Origin: Arabidopsis thaliana
Taxonomy: Eukaryota; Streptophyta; Magnoliopsida; Brassicales; Brassicaceae
Length of the DNA: 64,000 nt
Direction of reading: 5' to 3'
NCBI RefSeq assembly: GCF_000001735.4
Contig: NC_003070.9
Coordinates: forward strand, 10,162,001-10,226,000
The position numbers and the translations under genes were made by a program. This document shows, piece by piece, positions 24,311-36,715 of this stretch. Position 1 is the first letter of the stretch. Each line of letters begins with the position of its first letter. Below the pieces are notes generated by a model, which was not told the DNA's origin, searched no databases, and saw nothing but the letters and a program-made list of their open reading frames with translations.

Positions 24311-26574
24311 GCATTTTTAGTTAAAAAATCGTATAATTTGAACGGAATAAATATTTAATTTGAATTTATTTTTCAAAGTTTTTTAAGATCTTACAAGGGA
24401 TCATTTATGTTGGGATGAAACATCTGATTGATGGAGAGAAACCAATTGTGGAAACAAGAATTTGGATTTTGATGCTTGTTATGTTTTGAGGTTTTTTTTG
24501 TCAGCCAAAATATTAATTTAGAAAATAATTTTGGAATTGGTTTTTCAATCCGAAAAAAAGAACTTCTAATAATAGTATATGTGCAATCTAGTTCTAGTTG
24601 GACAACACTATGTTAAACCAAAATGGAACATCTATCCCTTCTTATCAGTCATGGTCCATGGATAGTGGTACAATTAGACTAATAATTTGTGCAATTTTGC
24701 TTGATCAACTACTAGAATGGTTGAGTGGATATTACCTTGGAGAAGAAACACATAAAGTTAAGCAAAGCATGTTTCTTTTAATATTTTGTTTAAATTAACT
24801 TTCACGTACGTTATTATTAAACACTAAAGCAAGTGTTAAAGATGAGGGAAAGGAAAAAAAAAACAAGAGGAAAAGAAAGTAAAAGAAAAAGGAAAGCACT
24901 AATCGATGTTCATGTTTCTCTTTTTTTCTCAAATTCGTGCTTTTATACTAAATGTTTTCTCATTGGTACCTTTATACTATATAGTCGCAAAAGAACAACT
25001 TTTAAGCACTTTTAAAAGAGATCGACTTTTAAGTTAAATATAAATTAAAGATGAATGTAATAGACGTATACAAAAAGGGAATATAAATGTGCGTATATAT
25101 TTACGTAGACAAAGAATTTCATCCATTGAGCTATTTTTGCAAAGTATATATGCATATAAAGATAAAATATTCAGATTCTAAACAATTGTATTCATATTCC
25201 TCTAAAGGTGATTAGATTTAAGTTTATGGCCAAATCAAAATTAAAAGACAATTAAGATTTAAGAATGGTCACATCTGCATGCATGTATATTAATTGTAAC
25301 AGGTAGGTTATACGACAACTTTTGGTAATACAACGCAACTGCTTTAATTTTTCTATAATCATGTAAGAAAAATCATGTCAATATAATACGGGTTTGTGTA
25401 GTGGCAATACAATGTGGGATTTATTAACGTATTGTAGATACTTCTTCATTTTAGAATTGAGATCACATGTTTCGAATATATACGGAGTACTAATACATAT
25501 TATACATTGCGTGCTAGACAAATATGCATTATAAAAACAAAGGAAGGTTTAGTCATGTTCCGCATAGATTTATACTCTGTATATGTATAAACTATAACAT
25601 GCTTGTATATATATAGACACATGTAATTAGTTGTACCTTGTAAAGGTGGATTATCTTTTCTTAGGCTATTTTTTTCTTCTTTCTTTAGGGTTTCAATGGA
25701 TTTGGTGACTAACTTTTGTTGGTTGCCCATTTTTTTCTTTTCTCCTTTCAAATCTTAAACTTTTCAGTATGTGCTTCTTTTGGGTTCTGAAAATTCACTT
25801 TATAAAAAAAGCTCTCTTTACAAAGGAAAGCAAAGTCTTTTATATGGGTTTTGTTCTTTAATCCTATCTTTAATAAAGTGATTTGAAATTAATTAGAAGA
25901 ATAAAGAAATAAATTATTATTTTTCTCTTTCATATCTATTATAGTCTTATAGAGATCTGACTCTGTACTTTCTTGATCTTATGTAGGATGAAATTATATA
26001 TTTATATTTGAAATTCTCGAGTATGCTCATATATAACTTAGATATATTTTAAAATATTAGAGCATGACTAGAACATATATATATAGTTCATACTAATATC
26101 GTATGTAACTCACTATCCGGATTCAAACTCGTCTACCGTATATCGTCCAAAAATACAAATTTGATTTAGTTTGTTATCTCACATGGCCACATAAAATGTA
26201 AATTAGCTCTATAAACGTATGGTTAGGGTTTAAAAGGATATCATATTGATATTAATGATCAAAGTTTCTTTCCGAGGCTTACAACTTTCAATACTAATGG
26301 TTCCATATTCCACAGTAAAAAAGGACATCCATACAATTAATAAAGTCGATAATGTTTGATTATTGCTAGATAAAGTGGGATATTGAATAAATAATTAAAC
26401 TTTATACGTGTTTAGTTTCATTGAGAAAAAGGGGCACTTTTCCTTGAGGGTACATGCTTTGAAAATCTTTACTTTCGATTTAGAATTACAACTTTTTTTA
26501 GAAAAAGGATGGAATTGAGGAGAATTATTTAAAAAAATTAATTTCGAATTTTGGAAATTTGAAATACTCATTAC

Positions 26575-26640
26575 CCGGGTTTGGGATTGAACGCAAGACC
26601 TAGCTAATGTACGTAGGATACTACCATACTAAGCTCTTGA
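26575..26640 (-). mobile_element. SINE-like fragment with tRNA-type A and B boxes
   Basis: On the minus strand GAGCTTAGTATGGTAG (26636-26621) resembles a pol III A box and GCGTTCAATCCC (26594-26583) a B box. They are 26 bases apart, close to the spacing of tRNA-derived SINEs. No tRNA cloverleaf can be drawn. Ends and target duplication are not defined. Confidence 0.45.
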
Positions 26641-27284
26641 TCAATCATTAAACGGGCACTTTCAACAACAAAAATGTGTAGACACAATTATGCTGTATGT
26701 TTCTATCATCCAGCTGAAGTTATAATTCTGTCATCCATACTTCTATAGTTCAAGAAACATTTTTTCCACAAAAACTGTTAGTACTTCAATATCCCATTTA
26801 GAAAAAAATAATCCCATCACATGTCCACAAGCAAATTTCTAAGATTTAATATTCGATATTAATAAATGCGAGACAGACATTAAGAAATTAATACAGTGCA
26901 CACAATAACATAATCTCTATTATTTTTTAATCTTTTGATTCCAGTGGCAAATAGTATAAGAAAACAATTAAAGGCCACAACGTAAGCGAACTTCACGGCT
27001 TAAGTGTTTTGAGACCTCTACTTGCCAACTCACTTTTTTGATATTTTTTTAAAGTTTTTTTTATATCATCAAATCCATAATCCATTAAATTTTAAAAATA
27101 ATATTTCTCCTTCAATCTTTTTAAACTGCGCGATTGCTTCAAGAAACGGTAGCACAGCTGACACAAAACTGATACTCTTCCATATAGTTCAGAGATCGAA
27201 TAGAAAAACATATTTTTTTATAATGCATTTCAAACAAAAACTAATCTATTACTTCCACTACGTAAAAAAACGTAGCATTGTATA

Positions 27285-27870
27285 TATTTTATATTTTCAT
27301 TTCGTGAAGGTATATATCACGTACGACAAAATTTACTTATAAACTACACAATAAACACATGAGATATTCGACACAATAAGAATTACTTGCATAACAAGAT
27401 TAAACCCTTTTATAGGTTGTCTCTCCGCAACCTAAGGTGTCGTGCATAGAGTAATTTAGAGAGGAGAATTACAATCTTAATTAACTAATCAAGCAAATAT
27501 TATCAGAAGATGCACCTAACGTATAAAGTTTTCATATCTCCAAAATAGAATCGTGATGATATCTGAATTTTGATGGTAGGGCCGTCGTTGTGGAAACCAC
27601 GAGTCTCAGGTTGAATTAATATTTATGCTATGGAAGAAATCAAGAATGCAATTAAAGATGATATAACATCAAGAATCCAAATACTTTTTTTTTTCATGAG
27701 AAGAATCGATTACACTGACTTGTGTTTGGATTTGATGCAACAAGTCTCCAGTTTTGGTCTCCTTTTCATTGGCATTTTGTTTATCCTCCCTGACAATATT
27801 CTTAAGATGGGTCTATGAGAACATATGCTTCTCATTCGTAACTTGAAATATATCGAATAACCGTAAACGT
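27285..27870 (-). pseudogene. Partial duplicate of SCAR3 3' exons
   Basis: This stretch aligns with 28150-28895, the last exons and introns of SCAR3. Long shared blocks include CAAGTCTCCAG(T)TT(T/C)(A/G)GTCTCC, TATCCTCCCTGACA and TCTATGAGAACATATGCTT around SCAR3 exon 7, and GCACCTAACGTAT with TCTCCAAAAT around exon 8. The part matching exon 9 is lost or scrambled. Several substitutions and length changes break the reading frame. Confidence 0.78.
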
Positions 27871-27968
27871 GAATCATTACTTTGTTTTGTCGTTCAATGT
27901 TGCTATTGCCGACTTGCTTTGATGGTAATATCAAGTCAAATGTTGATCTTGTTTATAAAATTTAGTGG

Positions 27969-28080
27969 TACTACAAAAAAAAAAAACTATGACCATGGAT
28001 TCTTCTTAGTTGCTCTAGGATAAAAGTCCATGACTAATTTAAGTTTAGCTCTTTATGGTCATGAATTTTTTTTGTAGCAA
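27969..28080. mobile_element. Small inverted-repeat element (MITE, CACTA-like ends)
   Basis: The left end ACTACAAAAAAA followed by CTATGACCATGG pairs with the right end TATGGTCATGAATTTTTTTT then GTAG. The ends read CTACAAAA...TTTTGTAG with about 25-base arms and a total length of about 110 bases, typical of a nonautonomous MITE. The terminal CTACAAAAAA recalls CACTA elements, but a 3-bp target duplication is not obvious. Confidence 0.55.
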
Positions 28081-28351
28081 GCTCGTGGCTAAAATCCCAA
28101 GTTCTAGAAAGTTTTCCTTAAGATGAATGGGCATTATAGATTTTACTTTCATTTTTATTTCTTGCACTACTTTATTTTCTTGAAGATACAGATCACACTC
28201 GACAAAATTTACTATCACCTACACAAATCCACACATTAGATATGATACAAAATACAAAAAATTCTTGCAGGACTAGCTTGAACCCCTTTTCTCCATTTAT
28301 GTCGTTCAGAGAGTAGATTACAAAGATGAAATGGAATCTGATAAAGGGCTT

Positions 28352-31300
28352 TTACGTATCACTCCATGTATCGCTTTCATCTCCATCTTTGCTAGCTACA
28401 GCCTGAAAAGAAGAAAAGAGTGAGTGATAGATAATGTTGTGTTGGATTTAAGACAAAAAGTACTTAGATTCTGAAATAAAGATTAGATTTGCTTTGGATA
28501 TATATAGATGCAGAAGTTAGAGGATGAACCTGGCGTATTGAGTTTGCTTTCTCCAAAATCGCGCTGATCTTAGTGTTTATGATAGGGTCAGTTGTTGCAG
28601 TAGCCGATGATGTCGTTGTCATGACCACAGGCCTAAGGTTGAATTGCTTTGATTTGAAAGAAACCAAGAATGTAGCAAAAGATGATATAACAAATCAAGC
28701 ATCAGAATATAACTTTCTTTCACAAAAAGGAACTATTTGCACTCACTTGTGTTCGGATTTGTTGCAAGAAGTCTCCAGTTTCAGTCTCCTTTGCGTTGGC
28801 ACTTTGTTTCTCCTCCCTGACATTATTCTTCAGATGGGCCTATGAGAACATATGCTTGTTAAGATTCGTAATTTGAACTATATTGAAAACGATCATCTGG
28901 AATATATGGAACTGACCCACACTGTAGAAAAGTAGGAAGAAAGAGTCAAAATCTTCTCCATACCTTAATTTCTGGTTTAGGAGCAGAAGTCACCATGCTA
29001 GGCAGTTCGTTCTTAGCTGTAGGCAATGAAATATGCTTCTCAAACGCAAACCTGAGAGCTTCTTGTAGTTGTAGGGACTGTGTTTTGTCTTCCATTTTCT
29101 CTGAAGGTGTCTTTGAAACCATCCATTGCATGGGTGGAAATGGCGGTGGTAAGGGCTCAGCAGGATTTTGGAGATATGAGAGGTTTACGGCGACGCAAGA
29201 ACTTTCTGATTTGATCCCTAGAGGGGAAGCTTCAGCATTGTTATCAACATGCCTACTTTCGTGGAAAGAATCATATAGTTCTTGCTCTTTTCTTCCATGG
29301 CTGTCACTGGATTCTTCCCACGGCTCAGAATTTGACAAGGAGTGATTATCGCTAAGATAATCGGTATCTGACATGTAAGGAGATGATCTACAAAAAGTGT
29401 CGTCGTCAGAATAAGAATCAGGAAGGGAAGTTCCAGTCTCTGGAAGCAACTGGAAGGAGGAAAAGGTATTGTAAGTGTTGTCTCCATCTGAAAATTTAAG
29501 CTTCAGTCTCGAAGCCTGAAGAGTGTCAGCGGGATTGAGAGATATTTTCATGTGTTGAAGAGGCGGAGACGAAGTGATCCAATCAATAGGAGCTTCGTCT
29601 CTGAAGGGGTCCATAAAGGTTTTCTCATTAATATCTTGGTCACAAAACCTCCTCCTCTCTGTAGTCACTTCATCGTTCTCTGGAATCGTTGCTGGTACAG
29701 TCTTTCTATCATGTGCAAATGAATCCTTTCTGCGGAAACCACTAGTAAGAAACTTGTGGCTGAGTCCAAAAACTCCAGAAGAAGTCTCATGGGACTCTCT
29801 TTGGTCTACAATACCCATGACTATGCCATTTGAACTACCTGGATTTTGGGTTCCTGGCGTTGCTAAGCTTGAATTATTCAGAACATGTCTATGTGAAGCA
29901 TTTTCAACTAGATCATCTGCTTTATCTTTTTCAGCTTCTGCAAAACCAACTGTCCTTTCCTCGGTCTTGCAATCTGGACTTAAAGAACTTGGCATTGCCA
30001 AGACTGGAGGTTTCGATGGTTTCAGTCCCAATAGACCACCATTAGTCCATATTTTAAAGGCTTCGAGATCCCCAGAAGATTCAGCTTCTGTTTCTTGATT
30101 TTCCTGTAGGCCATGATGAATCAAGGGGTTTGATGAATCAACTAAGCTGTTCTCGAGACCTGGCACAAATGTAAATGTGATGGTATCTTTTCCACCAGAA
30201 TCATTACGCATATCCTTGTTTGCACAAAGATCATTTTTTTGTAAGCGGTTGATATCTGAACCCGCCTGTAGATTTTGTTGATGCATTTCAACAGATACAT
30301 TTTCTGACGATGCATTCTCTTCATTTTTAAAACTGTTGGCCATAAGCCCATCCATTGATCTGCAAGAATCTTCGACACTGTAGGAATTCTGCTCTGTTTC
30401 TTGCTCACACACTGACTTTTCCAACCTCTCATCTGCAACACCACAGGAACTGCTCACTTGACTAGTTTGAAGCCCTTGATTGTTTTCAGATTCTGATTCG
30501 ATAGTATTAAGCGCATCAACAAAACACTCCCCTTCGCTTTCAGTCTCTTGTTCACTATCCCTCGGTTCTCCCACAATCTCCCGACCATTTTTTATCTCTC
30601 TTACCTCATCAATCCCAGCACGTTTTCGTAGTCCTGATTCTGATTTATCATTTTCATTGTCCTTAGAATGGAAATCAACTCCACCTATCCCTTCCCCATA
30701 GCTTGGTTTCTCATCTAGAGTATCTACAACAGAGTTCGCCTCCACCATTTCAGAAGCTTCATCTGTCTGCAGACCAAGAGATTCCACTATCTCTGCTTTC
30801 TCATCCCAACTAACGCAAGAAGAGCCACGAGCAGCTTGCCCTTGAGAAGGACTAAACTGGAAATTATCATGAGCATCTTCGGTTTCACATTCAGAAAGGA
30901 CTGAAGCAATAGTGCAAGAGCCTGGTGTCAAGCTGGATGAAACGAACACCCCTTTCGGTCTTTCTCCAGTCTTCAGTGAAGAAGTTGCAGTTGAAAGGCA
31001 TTCATTGTAGCCTGAACCACTTCTGGACTCAAAAGAGCGAGAATGATGATCTTGAAAATCATATCTTTTTTCCATGTCACTGGTTGAGGTGGTTTTGGTA
31101 GAAGAGGTTTGTCCACTGAAGCTAAATGAAGCAAATGTCTTCCTGGAGTGAACTATGTCTGAGTTAATTATTCTTTAGGTGCACGGAAACTTAAATATGC
31201 CAACAATATCTATAATTTACCTGGCATTCTGGTTAGCCAAGGAGGCCAAACGTGACATATCTCGACTCCTTGACGAAGTTTTTTTCTTCTGTCCATGCCA

Positions 31301-32900
31301 GAAAACAGATATATATGTGTCAAGTAAAAGAGAATTCTACAGAAAATGGTTTACCAATTTAATCTGAGAACCACACCTTCATTTTACAATGCTTTTTATC
31401 TTTTTGGAACTTCTTGTTTCCTTGACTCAGGTTGCTTGATGCTCTTCTGAAATAAGTAGGATCTGAGTATCGCTTCAAGCAAGATCCAGGACCATTTATA
31501 TCAAATCTGAGAAAATAAAGCAAAGAATCAGTATAACATGATGGATTATAGTACATAGTACATACATATCAGATATAAATATTTTAGCTTGAGGCATACT
31601 TATCAAGCAAGTGTAACCGTGGAGGACCCCTGCATTCTTCATAGGGATCCATAATAATGTGAGGCAAGTCGTCATAAATTAAGTGATTTTGCGTAATTGG
31701 GATACGAGGATGCCACTCCAGACCTGAACCCCATTAAACTCCTTCAGTTCACAAGATATAAAGTAAGAAAAATACAAGCATGACCACTTTCTCACCACCC
31801 ATTACTTCCACGGTTTCAATACAATAAATAAAAGTTTGCCAAGGGGAACCAAACAACTAATACTATCAATTCAATTTTAAGTTAATCTATTTTAAGGTTT
31901 TGCAGAAGATACAATGATTTAGTTTCTCAATCATTCCAGATTCTAAACTAGCCTCGTCAGAGAAAGTTTTAGTTTTAGGGTAAGTGAAAAAGCATGTGAA
32001 GGCCTACAATGAACTAAGGATGTGACATAATTTATTAAAAGAATTAATGTGAAACCTAACAAGAATCAGACACCTTGGGTCAAGACAATAAGAAGATTGA
32101 CAAGAGGGAAGAAGACAAAACAAACCTCCTGTGTATGCAAAATGTATATGAGTTGTTTGTGCAAGCATCGCCTTTTCTAGTGGAGGCACTGTAGCTTCTA
32201 TATGCTGCAATCTAATCTTTAACTGATTGCTTCTTGAAGCTGTAGCCATAACTTCCTCCTGTATCCCATGAAATATCTCTGCTGCAAACCTTAATCAAGA
32301 GAAAAAGCAATCGATAAGAAAGTTTCTTCCTTTGTGCTAAAATGACCCTTATCAACCAGAGATCACTCCAAACCCAAACTAAGCTTGATATCAGAGCCGA
32401 CATAAAGAGTCACCACATAAGGAGTTGCTAAGAAACATAAACTAAGCTCATGAAACAAAACTAAACACAGCAAAAATGGAGAATGATTGATAGAAACATC
32501 ACAACAATCATAGAATCATAAATGAATAAAGCTTCTTCCTTTTTGCTAAAGCTTAACTCAAAAACTTCAAAGGATCATGCAATCAAAATGGGTTCCCAAA
32601 TTTGTAGCTACAAACACCAATTAGATTACCTTAAACAAGTAAAGGCAATTACTTTCACACAAAGTAATGATTCTCATCTTTAACTTCACCACTAGCTCAA
32701 AGAATCATTCAACAGTAGAGATACCCAAAAGAGACGCAACATTAGCTCGAATTGAATACTTACTCAGCGAGATCACCAAGCTGACGCAAGACCCCAACAA
32801 GTCCAGTAACTGCAACACCATTGAGAATTGCTTTAGGGTCTTCACGATCGACATTTCTATACACCTCGCTTTGGTTCATACCGTATACATTCCGTGGCAT
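28352..32900 (-). CDS. SCAR3: SCAR/WAVE family actin regulator SCAR3
   Basis: Nine coding exons (32900-32764, 32289-32126, 31723-31600, 31506-31377, 31288-31221, 31142-28964, 28839-28747, 28646-28530, 28402-28352) with GT-AG borders sum to 1020 aa, the length I recall for At1g29170 (SCAR3/WAVE2). SCAR proteins activate the ARP2/3 complex as part of the WAVE regulatory complex and nucleate branched actin in trichomes and pavement cells. The SCAR homology domain is residues 1 to about 190 (MPRNVYGMNQ, LGDLAEFAAEIFHG). It is followed by a basic stretch (KKKTSSRSRDMSRLASLANQ) and a long disordered middle in exon 6. A WH2-like actin-binding helix (SAILEKANSIRQ) and a short acidic tail (DGDESDTWSDT) with the conserved Trp end the protein. 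Confidence 0.95.
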
Positions 32901-33850
32901 TTTTTCTCTTAAAAGGTACAAAACTGTCACACATTGAGATACAAAAAGTTTTGTGGCTAAAGCATTAAGAGAGCTGGGAAAAGGATTAGGAGAAAGAATC
33001 AAAAGGTTTTTTTTTGAAGAAATTGAGAAAATGGGTTTTGATGAAAACGAGAAAAAGGTTAATGATTGTTGATGGGTTTCTGGTGAGTGAGATTGATGAG
33101 GCAGCTTAACTGCTCAAAAACAGAGAGGGAAATTTTGGAGGCAGAGAGGGAAAGAGACTGTGAGAGAGAGAGACATTGACATTGCCAATATCGCAAGCCA
33201 TTCCTTTCCAATTTCATTTACCAGTGGGGGGTTTACAGAAAAGTAGAAAGACCAAATTACCCTTGTATTTTGTGTGTTATTACGTGATGGGGTTTTGAGA
33301 AAAGAAGGATTTTATTTTTATTTTTGGTTCAAAGAAAGGTTATTGGTTCGCACGATATGAACATTAAATTCTAATTTTGATTACAGAATAAATGTTCGAT
33401 TTTGTAATTTAAAAATGAAGTGGTTTTCGGAAAAAAAGTGAGAGAATGTCAATGTCAAATAAATGTTTCGTCAAGTTTTGTAGTTATTTGAGTAAGGATT
33501 TGTTTGTTTGTCAATAAATAAAATTGTTGGGTTGGTTACATGTTGAAACAAAGTCCAACGAGTGAGATGGACATATTACAAATAGTACGTTCTAGTATGA
33601 TACAATAAATGTAGACAATTTTTAATTGTAATCGTGGAATTCCACATTTATAATTCTTGGAACTAGGTAAATTAGTTAAGCATATCCGATGCAAAGTGGT
33701 TTCTCCAATGCATTCAAGACTCCTAGTTTTCTATACAAGAGTTAAAATCACTTGCTCTTTATGTTTACATCCACCAGAATGTTTATGATTGGGAGAACAA
33801 CCCCAACAATTGAAGAAGAAGAAGAGGCAGGGATATTATGTCTCAAGAAT
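32901..33850. promoter_or_regulatory. SCAR3 5' leader and promoter
   Basis: A GA-rich stretch at 33115-33180 probably belongs to the 5'UTR or core promoter of the minus-strand gene. Further out there is AT-rich sequence with no gene. Confidence 0.45.
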
Positions 33851-33852
33851 CT

Positions 33853-34545
33853 CACTACAAAAAAGGTTAGTTGTATCAATTAACTTGCAACAAAAATTTA
33901 AAAAATACTAATTTGAATTACTTATTTACAATCGATACAAAAATTATAATTTAACATCAATTGCAATAACTGATGTCGTATTAGTTTGTGTGACATCAGT
34001 TCATTAAAATTAATGCAAATCTAGGTCTATTTGCCTCACTTTCACAATATTAATACAAATATGTGAATTTTAATCATTTAGAAAGTGATACAAAATTTAA
34101 ATCAATAATAACCGATGCTAATTACAGATTTAGCATCAGTTGCACTAACTGATATAATTGTTTATTCAATTTGTTTACATACCACATATCTCCCACAGAA
34201 GGAAAAAAAAACCTCCATAATTTTTTTATATATGTAAAGTTACATAATTCTGGTTTTAGATGGTGTCCAAAAAGTGTAAAGTTACTATCCCAACTAAATT
34301 TAAGTGTTCGCTTAATATTAATTAATAAAGATATTTGTTTCATAAAAACTAATTTAGTATTATTTTATAAGTTATTATAATTAATATAAACACTTAAAAT
34401 TATTTATTATAAATGTTGCAAATATTAACGTTATTTTGATAAATTGATACAAATAATAAATCACTTATATTCAATGATGCAAAATTAATATCATTTTTTT
34501 GCAACTGATGCATATTAACATCGATTAAAATAATCACTACAAACA
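33853..34545. mobile_element. CACTA-like (En/Spm) nonautonomous repeat or fragment
   Basis: It opens with CACTACAAAAAA, the hallmark end of plant CACTA elements. It then carries many short repeated motifs in both directions, such as ATAACTGATGTC, AACCGATGCTAA, GCATCAGTTGCACTAACTGA and GCAACTGATGCA, which look like subterminal repeats. A second CACTACAAAC occurs at about 34532 in the same orientation. The expected inverted right end TTTTTTGTAGTG is not found, so the element is truncated or rearranged. No transposase coding is seen. Confidence 0.5.
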
Positions 34546-35170
34546 AACATGTTATACGGTAATGTTTCGACAGTTTAAGAGTTACTATATATGGAGGAGT
34601 GAACAAGGCAAACAACCACCAAAAACCAAAAAAAAAAGAGATAGCTACTAATATAGATCTTGGAGCATGCCAAATTTTACAAGAAAAAGACCCAGAAGAT
34701 TATACTTTGGGGAGAGACCAATTTGGGTTAAAAACAAGAGGAAATCAAGAAGCAGTAATGTCATTAAGCATATAGAACACGGAAAATCATCTTCCAAGTG
34801 GTTTTGTTCAAGTTGACAAGAGAAGAGAGACATTTTTTTTTGTATCCTACAATTCGAACTTGCATGGAAGAAGAGACATCAAAGGATTTCAAAAGAACCC
34901 AAAACCTCATAATAAGACTCAATTGTATCTAAAACACCAACTTTGATATTGAAGAAAATCTTAATTTCATTCTCAACTAATATAAGAAGAAGAAGCATAA
35001 CTAAGAGTTGTTGGTGTTATATAGAAGTGGGAGGAAGCCATACAGGGAGGCTGTCAAACTCAACCCCTTATGGTGTTTCAACTTGGTCTTCAAAATGACG
35101 GATACTTCTGGTGGCGATATCGTAAACACCAGATATCATAAAATCTGATCTTTTATGAACAAATTATACT
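34546..35170 (-). pseudogene. Possible DUF295-like coding relic
   Basis: On the minus strand from about 35140 the frame reads SGVYDIATRSIRHFEDQVET, a stop, then GVEFDSLPVWLPPT. This resembles the C-terminal end of Arabidopsis DUF295/F-box-associated proteins (a beta strand followed by a WxxPT-type ending). A complete DUF295 pseudogene is present 4 kb away, which makes the reading plausible. The rest of the stretch is not recognisable. Confidence 0.3.
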
Positions 35171-35320
35171 TGGCGTTCGCTTTGTCTTTCATCCATCAAA
35201 CATTATATGTATGATTGTATCCAAAAAAAAATAAAAAAATCATGTGATATGAAAGTTTTTCTCTTTCGAAAAAATAATCTATGCATTCAAAACAGAGTTC
35301 TAGTCTATGTTAACAATGCC

Positions 35321-35428
35321 ATGCAATTTCATAATTATTTCTTTCTGCCTAAAATCCTTTGTATCATCTTTCTTATTCTCTTTCTGTGTAATCTACCTTC
35401 TACCATAACAAAAACCGAAGTTCCATAA
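35321..35428 (+). CDS. Candidate 35-aa secreted-peptide-like ORF
   Basis: The ATG at 35321 opens a 35-aa frame with a strong hydrophobic segment (FLPKILCIIFLILFLCNLP), like a signal peptide first exon of small plant secreted proteins. No cysteine-rich second exon or CLE-like motif follows in a way that I can support. It may be chance in AT-rich DNA. Confidence 0.2.
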   Translation: MQFHNYFFLPKILCIIFLILFLCNLPSTITKTEVP

Positions 35429-35726
35429 ACAGGTAATCTATTTTTGTTTTAAATTCTTAAACTGAATACAAAATATTTATCCTTTTGTTATAAGTTTTTT
35501 ATAATTGCTTATATTTTGCTTATTTGGTAGAGTTGTACTGATTAAATATTTTATTGTCATATATGAGATAACTATATGGATTTTCTAGAATTAATATCTT
35601 TATAATTTTGAAATGAAAGAAATTAGAACAAAACAAATTTTAATTTTGCTTTAGACTTCTGTTATCTTTCGACGGGGCTTACGTCCATATAGTGTTTAGA
35701 TTTAATTTATCAAACAATGAAGCTTT

Positions 35727-36300
35727 AAATTCAAAACAAATATTAAACTCAAACCTGATAATAAGGGTATGTATGACTGTAATATATAATCATATAAGAG
35801 ATAGCAAATAAGTAGATATGATACAAACAATTTGTGTTAACACCTAGAGTCATGGTCTCATTGCTCCTACAATCATATATTCATATGTCTCGACCATTTT
35901 GCATATATAGGTTGTATGAAGTGTTGTCCATACAAAATAATATAATATCGGTGTTTGTTCGATTAATATTTTGTTCCATATTTTGTATTCAACATATTGC
36001 TCTTGTTGTAAGAAATATTATTGAATCTGTTTTCTGTTGTTTTGATTAGTCAAATTAATGAGCTTCCAACACCAGCTATAATGTGGCGGGAAAGTCACCA
36101 ACAGTGAATAAACCAAATTTCATTGTGGCTTTGTAGTTTCAAAATAAATATTATACTCGAACCTGATGATAAAAATACGTATGATGTAATATACAAATAT
36201 ATAATCATTAGAGAAGCATGAAAATAAGTAGATACGATACAAACAATTTATGTTAACACTTAACACCCATAGTAATGGTCTCGTTGTTGCCAATACACTA
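35727..36300. repeat. Duplicated fragments of the DC1/DUF295 3' region
   Basis: Bases 35877-36115 align with 38852-39095: the last part of the DC1 gene (ATGTCTCGACCAT, TTGTATGAAG, CGATTAATATTTTGTTCCA), its 3' flank (AAGAAATATTATTGAAT) and the very end of the DUF295 pseudogene (GAGCTTCCAA, CCAGCTAT). In addition 35727-35880 and 36139-36300 are direct copies of each other (AAATAAGTAGATA(T/C)GATACAAACAATTT shared), at a spacing of about 412 bases. Confidence 0.72.
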
Positions 36301-36490
36301 TTTTGTATTGTAGTCTATATACAAAGATATGAACTAGATAAAATTTCATTTTAACTCAAGTATTCGAAACTCCTAGACCGAGTGCACTTTTTAGCCGCCT
36401 GATCTTGGTGATCAGTTGGTACGTGTTCGAGGGTGATAGATTCTCAACATATATAAATGCCAGCAAGTTGCACTATTATATCTGTTATCA

Positions 36491-36715
36491 TCTCTAAATC
36501 GATCATTGACTTTGCGTTCGGACAACCTCATAAAGGAAAGATCATTCAATAATGATTTTGTTGTTTTGTGAAAGTAATTGCGTAGGCTAATTCTTAGTAT
36601 TAGTTTAGAAACTCGAATACTAGTTGTAATATTGTAGACTAATACTACGTAACTACCGATGATTTATACATATCTAATCTATAAATCGATCGTTGACTTC
36701 GTAGTCGGACAGCCT
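36491..36715. repeat. Short direct repeat upstream of DC1 gene
   Basis: Segments 36491-36528 and 36678-36715 share TCTNTAAATCGATC, TTGACTT, GTTCGGACA/AGTCGGACA and CCT. The copies are 187 bases apart. They lie in the presumptive promoter of the DC1 gene. Confidence 0.6.

Larger units (their letters stand above)
22440..27280. other. Large gene-poor AT-rich spacer
   Basis: No protein-coding gene can be supported across nearly 5 kb. Open frames are short and low in complexity. It includes the upstream region of the Dof gene, a possible MITE near 24130-24300 and a SINE-like piece near 26580-26640, listed separately. Confidence 0.5.

Noticed and set aside
29574-30098. 174-codon plus-strand frame within SCAR3 exon 6
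   Set aside because: Antisense to the long SCAR3 exon; no signature of an independent gene.
36400-36450. tRNA-like A-box and B-box motifs (GATCAGTTGGTA, GTGTTCGAGG)
   Set aside because: The motifs are too close together and no stem structure can be drawn, so neither a tRNA nor a SINE is supported.
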